Shown one piece after another: positions 33,071-42,357 of a stretch of 61,536 nucleotides of DNA. The notes below the pieces were generated by a model. The model saw only the letters and a program-made list of their open reading frames with translations, ran no database searches and was not told where the DNA came from. Made by a program: the position numbers and the translations under genes. This DNA comes from Paraplanobispora siamensis (GTDB taxonomy: Bacteria; Actinomycetota; Actinomycetes; Streptosporangiales; Streptosporangiaceae), in the NCBI RefSeq assembly GCF_016863175.1, contig NZ_BOOJ01000019.1, positions 1 to 61,536 on the forward strand. Reading direction: 5' to 3'. Positions within the stretch are counted from its first letter, which is position 1; each line of letters begins with the position of its first letter.

Positions 33071-36000
33071 TCAGCACACCTGGCCCCCGCTGTCGTTGAC
33101 CGGGCAGCTGGCCCGGGCGGCGCAGGTGCGGCAGCCGTCGTTCACCTTGGCCTGGAAGAAGGGGCCGGACATGCCCAGCGCCACGGTGTCGACCATGTCA
33201 CGGGCCCAGCCGGGGTCGTCGTCCTCCGAGAGCGGGCGCTGGGCCTGCTCCCTGGCGTCCTTGCCCGCCGCCTTGCCCACCTGGACCAGGGCGGCGCCGC
33301 CGGGCTCGGTCATGCCGTGCCGCTCGAAGGCGCCCAGCAGCGCGGCGAGCTGGTAGACGCCGAGCTGGGGGTGACGGTCGAGGTCGGCGTCGGAGGGCTT
33401 GGTGCCGCCGGTCTTGATGTCGATGATCACGGCCCGGCCCTCGCCGTCGCGCTCGACCCGGTCGACGCGGCCCTTGATCTGGACGCCCTCGGAGACCGTG
33501 GCGATGAAGGACTCCTCGATGCCGACCAGCTCGCGGGGGTTCTCCTGGTGCCAGCGGACGAACCTGGCGATCATCTTCTCGGCGACCCGGCGCTGCTTGC
33601 GGTTGTACCAGACGCCGCCGAAGTCCAGCTCGTTCCAGACCTCGTCGAGGCGCTTGCCCAGAGTCTCCTCGGTGGGCATGCCGGTCGCGGCGAGCACGGC
33701 CAGGGCGTGGATGACCGTGCCCAGGCCACGGGCCATGTCGGTGCCGCTCGCGCCCACGGAGGTCTCCAGCAGCCAGCGCAGGCCGCACTTGCTGAAGCTC
33801 TCCACGGCCGAGGGTGAGATGCGCACGGTGTCGTCGGGCCAGCCGAGCGGGCGGTCGTCGGAGATCGGCGTGAGGGCGTACCACTCGTCGGGGTGGGCGC
33901 CCTGCACCCCGGCGGCGGCCAGCCGGGCCAGGTGCCCGGCCGCGGCCCTGCGCAGCGGTTCCGGCCTGGTCGGGTCGCACACCGCCGAGCGCAGGTCGGC
34001 CACCAGGGCGGACATGCTCAGCCAGCGGGACCGCTCGTCGAGGACGGCCGTCTCCTCGCCCGAACCCGGCACCAGCTCGGTCAGGAAGCGCGAGGGCCGC
34101 TCCTCGACGTCCTCGCCTCCCACGGCGGTGACGACGAGCTTCTTCCTGGCCCTGGTCGCGGCCACGTAGAACAGGCGGCGCTCCTCGGCCAGCAGCTGGG
34201 AGGCGAGCGCGGCGCTGACCGCGGCGGGGTTCTCGTGCTCGGAGCCCTCGGCCCGGGCGACCATGTCGTCGGTGCTCAGGACGGTTCCGCGCAGCCGCAG
34301 GTCGGGCCAGGTGCCCTCCTGCACGCCCGCGACGACCACGACGTCCCACTCCAGGCCCTTGGACCGGTGGGCGGTCATGATGCGCACGGAGTCGCCCTCG
34401 GGCGACCGCGCCGCCAGGGAGTCGCCGGGGATCTCCTGGGCGATCAGGTCCTCCACGAACACGTCGACGCCCGCGTGGGGCAGCCGGTCGACGAACCTGG
34501 CGGCGTAGTCGAACAGCGCCACCACGGCGTCCAGGTCGCGGTCGGCCTGCCGTCCCCGGTGCCCGCCCGCGGCGCTGGTCTCGCTCCACTTGGCGGCGAG
34601 CCCGGTGGCGTCCCAGACGGCCCACAGGACGTCCTCGGCCGTGCCGCCCTGCCGTACGGCCTCGGTGGCGGCGGCGATGAGCCGGGCCACGCGCTCGGCG
34701 GGCAGGGCCACGTGCGGGTCGACCCGGACCAGCTCCCGGGCGTCCTTCAGCGCCGCGATGAGCAGCTCGCCCGACGACCTCGGCTCGCCGGGGCGGGAGC
34801 GGTGGGAGGCGGACAGCGCCAGGTCCCCCGCCTCGTCCGGATCACCGACGCCCATCGGGAGTACGGCCTCCGCGGCGTCCCCGGTGTCCCCGGTGTCCTC
34901 AGCGTCATCGGCGTCCCCGGCCTCGTCGAGATCGTCGAGGTCACCGCTCTCCGCCGGGGCCGCGCGCTCCCGCGCCTCCATCCGGGCCCGGCGCTCCCGG
35001 GCGGCCGCCGTACGGGGATCCGGTCGCGTGCCGGCCGGCTCGTCGGAGGCCCCTCGCCCGGCCGCCTCGGGATCCCGGGTCCCGTCGCCGGAGGCCTCAC
35101 CACCGGGCGCCGCGGAGTTCCGGGTCCCGCCGTCGGCCGTCCCGTCACCGGAGGCCTCGGCCGCGCCCGGCCCGCCGCCTTCACCGTTTTCACCGGCTTC
35201 GCCGCTCTCGCCCGCTTCGCCGCTCTCGCCCGCTTCGCCGTCGAGCTCCACCGGCAGCGCCATCGCCTCGTGCTCGGCGATGCGCAGCGCGCGGCGCAGG
35301 CGGCGCACCCCGATCATGTCGGTGCCGCCCAGGGCCCCGGTCAGCAGTTCCTCGGCCACGCCCTCGTCGAGGGTGTCGGGGTGCATGGCCACCTGGATCA
35401 GGCGGATCAGCGGCCGCACGCCCGGCTCCTGGAACAGCGGCACCTCGCCGCCGCCCACCACGACCGGCACCCCGGCCGCGACCAGCGCCCGGCGCAGCAG
35501 CGGCGTCTGCCGGGTCGCCGACCTGACCAGCACGGCCATCCGCGACCAGGGCACGCCGTCGAGCAGGTTGGCCCGGCGCAGGGTGTCGGCGACGATCGCC
35601 GCCTCCTGGGTGGGGCTGTCGGCCACCACCACCCGGACGGTGCCGTGCTCGGCCTCCGGCAGGGGCGTCAGGTCGCGGTGGGCGGCCCCGCCGGGGACGG
35701 CGGGCAGGCGGGCGGCCACGCGGCGGGTGGCGGTCAGCAGCCCCGGGCCGCTGCGGCGGCACACGCGCAGCGCGACGATCGGCGCCCGGCGGCCGTCGGC
35801 GTCGCGGAACCGGTCGGGGAACCCCATGATCCCGTGCACGTCGGCGCCGCGGAAGCCGTAGATCGACTGGTCGGGGTCGCCGACGGCGATCAGGTCGCGG
35901 CCCTCCCCGGCCAGCTGCGCCAGCAGGAACTCCTGGGAGGGGTCGGTGTCCTGGTACTCGTCCACGAGGACGACGTCGTAGGCCGACCGTTCGCGCAGCC

Positions 36001-36721
36001 GCACGTCCGGATCGGTGAGCAGGGCTCCGGCGGCCCGGATCAGCTCGGCGTAGTCGAGCACCGGCTCCAGGTCCAGGTCGAAGCGGGCCTGGTAGCGGTC
36101 GGCGAAGCGCCCGGCCGCGATCCAGTCGACGCGGCCGTGGCGGCGGCCCAGCTCGACCAGGCCCTCCCCGTCCAGGCCCCGCTCGGAGGCGCGGGCGATG
36201 AAGTCGCGCAGCTCCTGGGCGAAGCCGCGGGTCTTGAGCGCCTCGCGCATGTCCTCGGGCCAGTGGAGCGCGCCGTCCTCCAGCTCGCCCAGGAGCAGGC
36301 GGCGGATCTCCAGCAGCTGCTCGGGGGCCGTCAGCAGCCGGGGCGGCAGGTCCCCGGCCAGCACCGCCTCGCGGCGCAGCAGGGCGTAGGCGTAGCTGTG
36401 GAAGGTGAGGGCGAGCGGCGTCCTGGTGGTACGGCGCAGCCGGCCGGTGATCCGCTCGCGCAGCTCGTCGGCGGCCTTGCGGCTGTAGGTCAGGACGAGC
36501 ACCCGCTCGGGATCCGCCCCCCGGCGCTCCACGCGGTCCACCACGGTCTCCACGATCGTGGTGGTCTTTCCGGTGCCCGGGCCCGCCAGGACCAGCAGGG
36601 GGCCGCTCTCATGGGTCACCACCGCCCGCTGATGCTCGTCGAGCACGGGGGCAACGGCCCTCCCCGTATCCCCGCGACGCACCAGCCGCCAGCCCTGACC
36701 ACTCACAACTCGCAATTCCAC
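33071..36721 (-). CDS. adnA: Helicase-nuclease subunit AdnA
   Basis: The 1216-aa protein has an N-terminal UvrD-type motor (LVLAGPGTGKTTT, LTYSRKAADEL, LVDEYQDTDPSQ, GDPDQSIYGFRGAD, YVAATRARKKLVV) and a C-terminal RecB-type nuclease (GRVDRVE, AVIIDIKTGG). Cys in SKCGLRW and the terminal CRTCAARASC suggest an iron-sulfur cluster clamping the nuclease domain. It is longer than mycobacterial AdnA because of a roughly 130-residue low-complexity insertion in the middle (GESGEAGESGEAG repeats, then DLDDLDEAGDADD). GTG 36721 is the listed start; a GTG five codons in is also possible. Upstream 50 bases away is a GH20 gene on the same strand. Confidence 0.92.
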   Translation of the reverse strand: MELRVVSGQGWRLVRRGDTGRAVAPVLDEHQRAVVTHESGPLLVLAGPGTGKTTTIVETVVDRVERRGADPERVLVLTYSRKAADELRERITGRLRRTTRTPLALTFHSYAYALLRREAVLAGDLPPRLLTAPEQLLEIRRLLLGELEDGALHWPEDMREALKTRGFAQELRDFIARASERGLDGEGLVELGRRHGRVDWIAAGRFADRYQARFDLDLEPVLDYAELIRAAGALLTDPDVRLRERSAYDVVLVDEYQDTDPSQEFLLAQLAGEGRDLIAVGDPDQSIYGFRGADVHGIMGFPDRFRDADGRRAPIVALRVCRRSGPGLLTATRRVAARLPAVPGGAAHRDLTPLPEAEHGTVRVVVADSPTQEAAIVADTLRRANLLDGVPWSRMAVLVRSATRQTPLLRRALVAAGVPVVVGGGEVPLFQEPGVRPLIRLIQVAMHPDTLDEGVAEELLTGALGGTDMIGVRRLRRALRIAEHEAMALPVELDGEAGESGEAGESGEAGENGEGGGPGAAEASGDGTADGGTRNSAAPGGEASGDGTRDPEAAGRGASDEPAGTRPDPRTAAARERRARMEARERAAPAESGDLDDLDEAGDADDAEDTGDTGDAAEAVLPMGVGDPDEAGDLALSASHRSRPGEPRSSGELLIAALKDARELVRVDPHVALPAERVARLIAAATEAVRQGGTAEDVLWAVWDATGLAAKWSETSAAGGHRGRQADRDLDAVVALFDYAARFVDRLPHAGVDVFVEDLIAQEIPGDSLAARSPEGDSVRIMTAHRSKGLEWDVVVVAGVQEGTWPDLRLRGTVLSTDDMVARAEGSEHENPAAVSAALASQLLAEERRLFYVAATRARKKLVVTAVGGEDVEERPSRFLTELVPGSGEETAVLDERSRWLSMSALVADLRSAVCDPTRPEPLRRAAAGHLARLAAAGVQGAHPDEWYALTPISDDRPLGWPDDTVRISPSAVESFSKCGLRWLLETSVGASGTDMARGLGTVIHALAVLAATGMPTEETLGKRLDEVWNELDFGGVWYNRKQRRVAEKMIARFVRWHQENPRELVGIEESFIATVSEGVQIKGRVDRVERDGEGRAVIIDIKTGGTKPSDADLDRHPQLGVYQLAALLGAFERHGMTEPGGAALVQVGKAAGKDAREQAQRPLSEDDDPGWARDMVDTVALGMSGPFFQAKVNDGCRTCAARASCPVNDSGGQVC

Positions 36722-36773
36722 CAGATCCCGGGCAATGATCGTGCCGAGTCGGCGGGTATGGCATGACGGGAGA

Positions 36774-38384
36774 TCAGTTCGGCCAGGTCACCGCCGGTGA
36801 ACGGTGGAAGTCCACACCCAGCTCGGCCCACCGGGGCCCGTGCCCGGCCAGGCGGGCCGCGAAGTCGCCGAAGTCCCTCGACTCCTGCGGCGTCCAGGCC
36901 ACCTCGGCGACCGCGGGCAGCCGGGGGAAGGCCAGATACTCCAGGTCGTCCATCGTCTCGGCGGTCTCGGTCCACAGCGGGGCCTCCACCCCGAGCACGC
37001 GGTCGTCCCCCACCCCGTCGACCAGCTCGGCCGGGTCCCAGCCGTAGGCGTCCTCGACCTCGATGAGCCCGGCCCACTCCAGCCCGAGCCGGGTCTCGTC
37101 GTCGTACTTCATGTCCAGATAGACCCGGGACGCCGGAGACATGATCACTTTCGCGCCCCGCCGTACGGCGCGGTGGACGTCGTCGGGGGTGCGGCCGGTC
37201 TGCCAGTACTGGCTGACGCTGTCGGGGGCGAGCCGCGCGCCGCCGATCTCCTGCCAGCCGACCATCCGCTTGCCGGCGGCCCTGACCAGCTCCTGCGCCC
37301 GCTCGATCAGGTCGTTGTACTGCTCCTGCGAGAGCGTCTCCACCTCGTCGCCGCCGATGTGCAGGTAGGGGCCGGGCGTCAGCCGGGCCATCGTCGCGAT
37401 CACGTCGACGAGGAAGCGGTCGACGGCGGGCCGGCCCACGCACAGCGCGCTGAAGCCGACGGCGATCCCGGTGTACGGCCTGCGCCGCCTGCCGTCGCAG
37501 CTGAGCGCGGGGTCGGCGGCCAGTGCCGCGGCGGTGTGGCCGGGCATGTCGATCTCGGGCACGATCTCGACGTAGCGCTCGCGGGCGTGGGCGACGATCC
37601 GCCGGTAGTCCTGCTCGGTGTAGAAGCCCCCGGGCCCGCCGCCCACCTCGGTGGCCCCGCCGACCGCGGTCAGCTCGGGCCGCCCCGCGACGGCCAGCCG
37701 CCAGCCCTGGTCGTCGCTGAGATGCAGGTGCAGCACGTTGATCTTGTAGGCCGAGACGAGGTCGATGTACCGCTCGACCTCCTCGACGGTGAAGAAGTGC
37801 CGGGCGACGTCCAGCATCGCGCCGCGCCAGGCGAACCGCGGCCGGTCGGCGATCCGCACGCCGGGCAGGGTCGCGCCGTCCCCCGGCAGGAGCTGGGCGA
37901 GCGTCTGCACCCCCCGGAAGAGCCCGACCGGCGTACCGGACCGCACCCTGACCCCGTCCCGGTCCACGGTCAGCTCGTACGCCTCGGCGCCGGGGTCGCC
38001 GACGACCGGCCCGTCCGCGGAGGGGTCCCCCCTTCCGGCCGCGCCCGGGTTCCCGGGGGACTCCCCCCGGCCGGACGCGCCCGGCCGCTCCCCGGTCAGC
38101 TCCAGGCGGATCTCCCCCTCCCGGCCGATCCGCGGAGCCCACCCGGTCGCCCGCCGTACGGCCGCCGCCAGGTGCCCGGCCGCGCGCCCGGCCTCCGGCG
38201 GCGCCGCGATCGCGGTGTCGCGGCCGATCGTGAAGCCGGCCCCGCGGTAGGCGACCTCGGCGGGCAGGGGCACCAGGCTGTGCCAGGTCCCGCTCGGCGA
38301 CGCGGTCGCGCCGTCGCCGGAGCACGCACCGGTGGCCAGGACCGCCGCCGCGGCCAGCGCGGCGGGGAGCATGCGCCATCTCAT
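36774..38384 (-). CDS. Beta-N-acetylhexosaminidase (GH20), predicted lipoprotein
   Basis: The 536-aa protein has an N-terminal signal with an imperfect lipobox (VLATGAC, Cys21). A GH20b domain (about 35-170) is followed by the GH20 TIM barrel (RGAMLDVARHFF, LHLHLSDDQGWR, EIDMPGHTAAAL and the catalytic Asp-Glu pair in YLHIGGDEVE). It releases terminal GlcNAc or GalNAc from chitin or peptidoglycan-type substrates outside the cell. A Gly/Ser/Pro-rich insertion at about 100-130 breaks the first domain. It is followed by adnA with a 50-base gap and preceded by a strong stem-loop, so it is probably its own transcript. Confidence 0.92.
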   Translation of the reverse strand: MRWRMLPAALAAAAVLATGACSGDGATASPSGTWHSLVPLPAEVAYRGAGFTIGRDTAIAAPPEAGRAAGHLAAAVRRATGWAPRIGREGEIRLELTGERPGASGRGESPGNPGAAGRGDPSADGPVVGDPGAEAYELTVDRDGVRVRSGTPVGLFRGVQTLAQLLPGDGATLPGVRIADRPRFAWRGAMLDVARHFFTVEEVERYIDLVSAYKINVLHLHLSDDQGWRLAVAGRPELTAVGGATEVGGGPGGFYTEQDYRRIVAHARERYVEIVPEIDMPGHTAAALAADPALSCDGRRRRPYTGIAVGFSALCVGRPAVDRFLVDVIATMARLTPGPYLHIGGDEVETLSQEQYNDLIERAQELVRAAGKRMVGWQEIGGARLAPDSVSQYWQTGRTPDDVHRAVRRGAKVIMSPASRVYLDMKYDDETRLGLEWAGLIEVEDAYGWDPAELVDGVGDDRVLGVEAPLWTETAETMDDLEYLAFPRLPAVAEVAWTPQESRDFGDFAARLAGHGPRWAELGVDFHRSPAVTWPN

Positions 38385-38420
38385 GTGCGCATCAGATCAT
38401 CGCGATCCCGGGGAGGGGAA

Positions 38421-38449
38421 CCTCCCGCGGCGGGATCCGCCGCGGGAGG
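38421..38449 (-). terminator. 13-bp stem-loop after the glycerophosphotransferase gene
   Basis: CCTCCCGCGGCGG pairs with CCGCCGCGGGAGG around GAT. It lies 27 bases beyond the stop codon at 38477 and upstream of the GH20 start, so it should separate the two units. No U-tract. Confidence 0.65.
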
Positions 38450-38476
38450 GCCGGAGGCCGGGACGGGAACGGCAGG

Positions 38477-41374
38477 TCAGGACGGGAAGACGTGGTCGAC
38501 CAGGCGGGCGGTGGCCTTGCCGTCGTCACGGGGCGCGTAGGTGCGCCTGAAGTTCTCGTAGCGGTCGGCGTTGGCGGCGGCCACCTGGTCGATGGTCCGG
38601 ATCGCCTCGATCACGTCGGCGCCGGTGGACAGCAGCGGGCCGGGGCCCTCGGCCTCCAGGTCGAGATAGAGGCCGCGCTTGGACGAGTAGCGCTGCAGGT
38701 CGTAGGTGAACAGCAGGATCGGCCGCCCGGTCGCGGCGAAGTCGAACATGACGGACGAGTAATCCGTGATCAGCACGTCCGCCACCAGCAACAGATCCGC
38801 CATATCCGGATATGTCGTGACGTCGTGTCCCAGTCCCCGGGGCACGTTGGGCGAGGCCTGCATCGAGTGCCCCCTGATGAGGAACTCGTGGTCGGAGCCG
38901 AGCACCCGCCGCGCCTCGGCCAGGTTCAGCTTGAGCGAGGCGTTCTTGCGGTCGTAGTCGCGGTAGGTCGGCGCGTACAGCACCAGCCGGACGCCCTCGG
39001 CGATGCCGAGCCGCGCGCGCACCCGCGCCGCCAGCTCCTCCCGGTCCGGGGAGGCCAGCACGTCGTTGCGCGGGTATCCGCTCTCCAGGACCTCGCCCTG
39101 GTAGCCGAAGGCCTTGCGCAGGATCGGAGTGGCCCACGCGCTCTGCGAGACCAGCAGGTCCCAGCCGCGCACCTCGACGGCCTGCCGGTGCCAGGCCGGC
39201 GGCTTCGGGTCGCGGGACATGTGCGGCAGGTCGTTGCCCATGCGCTTGAGTGGGCTGCCGTGCCAGGTCTGCACGACCGCCTGGTCCTCGCGCGCCCGGA
39301 ACCACGGCGGCAGGAAGGCGTTGGTCACCACGTACCGCGAGCGGGCGAGCGCCGCGTAGTGCTCGCGGCTGCCCGCGCGCACCACGGTCGGCCGGACGTC
39401 GCCGAACCCGAGCTCCGCCGACCCCGGCGGCGTGAACGCGCCGTCCTTGACGATCCAGATGTGCTCGCGGTCGTCGCCGCGCCGTACCCGCTCCTCGTAG
39501 ACCGCCCGGACGTTGCCCTCGTACTGCCGCCCGTCGTAGGCGACGTAGACCGTCGCGTCGTTCAGGTCGCGGGAGCGCTCGGCCGGGTAGAACGAGCGCT
39601 GCAGGGCGTACAGCCCGCCGGGGCCCTTCTCGTCGTCGGGCCGGTCCTCGGCGACGGCCAGCACCGGCACGTCGAACCGGGTGGAGATCAGGCGGTACTC
39701 GCGGCCGTCGACGACCTTCGGGCTCTCGTCCAGGTCGTCGAGGGCGGCGTGGTCCATCCGGATCGGGACGATCTCGCCGGACTCCTCGCGGGCCGCGATG
39801 CTCCAGTTGCCGCCGCCCAGCGGGACCGTCTCCCCGAAGCGGGGCATCGCGGCCGGGGCCAGGCGCACCGAGAAGCTCTCGCCGTCGCGCTCCATCCGCG
39901 TGGCGTAGATCAGCCCGGTGCGGTGGCGCAGCGTCAGCTCCGCCGGCCCCGAGCCGGGGTAGGACCCTTCGAGCAGGAGCGTGCCGTCCTCGCCCCAGAC
40001 CGCCCGGGAGACGACCGGGCGGACCCGGTGCGCGGAGACCATCACGCGGTCGCGCCGGTCGCCCAGCACCGTGATCTCCCGCTCGCCGATGATCGAGCGG
40101 CTCTCCTCGGCGGACCCGAGCATGACGGGGGCCGCCGGGTCGCCCTTGGGCTCGATCCAGAGCCTGCCGCCGTCGCGCTCCTGCAGGAGCGACGACACGG
40201 CCAGCGGGACGACGACCTCGGTGCCCTTCGGCCCCGGGGTGAAGTCGGCGGCGATGCGGTGGCCGTCCAGCCGCGCGTGCCCCTTGGCGAAGCGCCGGTC
40301 CGGCAGGAACACCGTCAGCTCCAGCCGCTCGCCCTCCAGCCGCACCCCGGTCAGCTCGGCCCGGGTGGGCTGGAGCACGACCTGCAGGGCGCGGTCGGAG
40401 GTCCAGACCGGCCGCACCCACCAGCCCTTGCGGAGCTCGGTGCCCCGGGGACGCTCGGTCCGTCCGCTGGAGGGCCCGCGGAGCAGGCCGACGGCGCGGG
40501 CGCCGCGGCTCCAGATCACGATCTCGGCGCGCCAGGTGGTGGTGTCGCGCACCGTGGCGCGGCGGCGCAGCAGCCGCTTGCCGCCGCGGACGACGGCCCG
40601 CAGGGCGGCGCGCCACCGCAGCGCCGAGGGGTTCAGCTCGGCCGTGAAGCCCGACCAGTCGTAGTTGCAGCCCGCCTCGCGGGCGCCGTACGTCGCCTCG
40701 GGGTGGTGGACCCGGCGGGTGCGCAGGCGCACCGGGGGCAGCCAGCGGGGGCCGCGCAGCACGACGGTCGCCCGGTTGAAGCGGCGGCTCCGGACCGACA
40801 GCCCCGCCAGATAGGCGTGGCCGCTGACCCGCAGCCGGCCGTTCTCCCAGGTGATCTCCTCGACCTGCGTCACCGGGATGAGGTCGGCGGCGCGCAGCCG
40901 GTACAGCGACTCGGGAAGCTCGTCGCGCAGCGGAAGGTCGGCGTACCAGCGCATCTTCTTCCTGACGCGCCGGGACGGCTCGGCGGCGGCGGTGACCAGC
41001 TGCTGCAGCGCGTCGCTCTCGGCCAGCTCCTCGATGTCGCGGTGCTCGACCAGGTGGAAGGCCAGCCGGCGGGCCACCGGGAGATCGAGCTTGACCTTGG
41101 GGTCCACCCCGGTCACGTAGGGCTTGACGACCGTGAGGAACTCGCGGCGGCGGGCGGCGCCGCGCTTGACCGCGATGTCCATCCTGGAACCGAGTGGACC
41201 GGCGAGGACTTCGGCGTCGAACCGCTTGCGCTGCGCGGGGGTCAGGCCTCCCGCGGTCAGCGCCTCCATGATCGCTGACAGGGGCTCCCCCCGGTCGCAG
41301 AGATCCTGGACGATCCGCAGACGCTCGGCGACGGCATCGCCGCTCGCTCGCGCGGGTGAGACGCCGGTGGCCAT
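38477..41374 (-). CDS. CDP-glycerol glycerophosphotransferase (TagF-like) family protein
   Basis: The 965-aa protein has a C-terminal TagF-type domain (about 590-960). Its landmarks are VVQTWHGSPLKRMGNDLPHM, VLESGYPRNDVLASP, LVLYAPTYRDYD and VLITDYSSVMFDFAATGRPILLFTYDL, which hold the two catalytic His and the CDP-glycerol site. The family polymerises glycerol- or ribitol-phosphate into teichoic acid at the inner face of the membrane. The N-terminal 580 residues are unusual: a helical start and then several beta-rich modules that I cannot assign. ATG 41374 has GGGGG nearby. No other teichoic acid genes are in the window; it might serve another phosphopolymer. Confidence 0.85.
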   Translation of the reverse strand: MATGVSPARASGDAVAERLRIVQDLCDRGEPLSAIMEALTAGGLTPAQRKRFDAEVLAGPLGSRMDIAVKRGAARRREFLTVVKPYVTGVDPKVKLDLPVARRLAFHLVEHRDIEELAESDALQQLVTAAAEPSRRVRKKMRWYADLPLRDELPESLYRLRAADLIPVTQVEEITWENGRLRVSGHAYLAGLSVRSRRFNRATVVLRGPRWLPPVRLRTRRVHHPEATYGAREAGCNYDWSGFTAELNPSALRWRAALRAVVRGGKRLLRRRATVRDTTTWRAEIVIWSRGARAVGLLRGPSSGRTERPRGTELRKGWWVRPVWTSDRALQVVLQPTRAELTGVRLEGERLELTVFLPDRRFAKGHARLDGHRIAADFTPGPKGTEVVVPLAVSSLLQERDGGRLWIEPKGDPAAPVMLGSAEESRSIIGEREITVLGDRRDRVMVSAHRVRPVVSRAVWGEDGTLLLEGSYPGSGPAELTLRHRTGLIYATRMERDGESFSVRLAPAAMPRFGETVPLGGGNWSIAAREESGEIVPIRMDHAALDDLDESPKVVDGREYRLISTRFDVPVLAVAEDRPDDEKGPGGLYALQRSFYPAERSRDLNDATVYVAYDGRQYEGNVRAVYEERVRRGDDREHIWIVKDGAFTPPGSAELGFGDVRPTVVRAGSREHYAALARSRYVVTNAFLPPWFRAREDQAVVQTWHGSPLKRMGNDLPHMSRDPKPPAWHRQAVEVRGWDLLVSQSAWATPILRKAFGYQGEVLESGYPRNDVLASPDREELAARVRARLGIAEGVRLVLYAPTYRDYDRKNASLKLNLAEARRVLGSDHEFLIRGHSMQASPNVPRGLGHDVTTYPDMADLLLVADVLITDYSSVMFDFAATGRPILLFTYDLQRYSSKRGLYLDLEAEGPGPLLSTGADVIEAIRTIDQVAAANADRYENFRRTYAPRDDGKATARLVDHVFPS

Positions 41375-41442
41375 GGGGGAGGCACCGCCTTTCGGGCAGA
41401 CGCTGTCCGTCCCACGCCATGTTAGTGGGACCGGGGAGCCGG

Positions 41443-41856
41443 TTAAGCGCTACTTTCCGACTGTCCATCCCATCTCGCGGATCTCATATCCGCCCGGGAG
41501 CCCCTCAGCGGGGTCCCCTCCTCCCGCCATCGGGCGAGACACCGCTGCTCATGGCCGGGAGGCGGGGTGCCGTCGGCGTGCACGACCCGCCACCACGGAA
41601 CGCCGCCGCCCCACGTCGACATGACTCTGCCGACCTGACGCGGACCGCCGGAGCCGAGATACTCGGCGACGTCGCCGTAGGACATCACCTTTCCGCGCGG
41701 GATGCGCTCGACCACGTCGAGCACCAGCTCGGCGTAGGGATTCGGGTGCCCCCGCGACCCCGCGTCCTCCGCGACGTCCTCCCCCGTGTCCTGCGCGGTG
41801 TCGTCCACGGCGTCTTCCGCTGTGTCGTCCACTGTGTCTTCCGCGGCGTCTCTCAT
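41443..41856 (-). CDS. Alkyltransferase-like (Atl) protein of the MGMT fold
   Basis: The 137-aa protein matches the C-terminal MGMT DNA-binding fold (ERIPRGKVMSYGDVAEYLG, RQVGRVMSTW). The methyl-accepting Cys of PCHR is replaced: the motif reads VPWWRVVHADG. This is the signature of Atl proteins, which bind O6-alkylguanine without repairing it and hand it to nucleotide excision repair. The first 30 residues are an acidic repeat (AEDTVDDTAEDAVDD) not found in typical members. ATG 41856 has GGGGAG 5 bases upstream. It lies 34 bases after the unknown gene at 41891 and is probably cotranscribed with it. Confidence 0.85.
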   Translation of the reverse strand: MRDAAEDTVDDTAEDAVDDTAQDTGEDVAEDAGSRGHPNPYAELVLDVVERIPRGKVMSYGDVAEYLGSGGPRQVGRVMSTWGGGVPWWRVVHADGTPPPGHEQRCLARWREEGTPLRGSRADMRSARWDGQSESSA

Positions 41857-41890
41857 GGAGTCTCCCCAGCGCTCCCCGCGTCCCCGGCGC

Positions 41891-42259
41891 TCAGGCCCTC
41901 CACGCGGCGGGCCCGGCCGCGAGGATCTCCTCCAGCCGCCCGAACTCGTAGGCCGCCTGGTCGCCCGTCTGCTCGACGACGCCGTCGCGGATCGCGTAGG
42001 ACTCCCCGTCCTCCCCGACCAGCCGGGCCCCGAGCAGGCCCGAGACCCGCGCGAGCTGGGCCACCTGCCAGTCGGACCCGGGCGCGCCGGACAGCGCGCC
42101 GTCCCAGACGGCGACGGCGTGGACCCCCTCGCCGTGGCGCGCGAGGACCTCTCCGGACTCCGGCGAGCCACGGAACTCGAAGCCCGCACGCCCGAGCACA
42201 TTCGCGAGCTCCGCGAAGGAGAGAGGCGCCTGGCGCTCCACTCGCAACTCGTACCCCAT
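41891..42259 (-). CDS. Hypothetical protein (122 aa)
   Basis: I do not recognise a family. The protein has an alpha/beta pattern without signal peptide or membrane segments: LRVERQAPLSFAELANVLG at the start, HAVAVWDGALSG in the middle and an Ala-rich helix at the end. It immediately precedes the Atl gene on the same strand with a 34-base gap, so a shared transcript is likely, but this does not show a DNA-repair role. The start ATG 42259 has no strong ribosome binding site. Confidence 0.65.
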   Translation of the reverse strand: MGYELRVERQAPLSFAELANVLGRAGFEFRGSPESGEVLARHGEGVHAVAVWDGALSGAPGSDWQVAQLARVSGLLGARLVGEDGESYAIRDGVVEQTGDQAAYEFGRLEEILAAGPAAWRA

Positions 42260-42357
42260 GGGCGGGACATTAGCGAACCTCGACCGGCTCCCGGAGCGGT
42301 AAAGGCATCATCGGGCCGACCGCGTCCGAACAGTGTCCAAACCGCGCTCGAATCGCG

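Noticed and set aside
33893-36766. 957-codon plus-strand frame opposite adnA
   Set aside because: Antisense shadow; helicase and nuclease motifs are all on the minus strand.
36774-41374. Possible teichoic acid gene cluster suggested by the TagF-like protein and GH20 enzyme
   Set aside because: No other teichoic acid genes (TagO, TagA, TagD, TagGH) are present, and a strong stem-loop separates the two genes. Only the single family assignment is kept.
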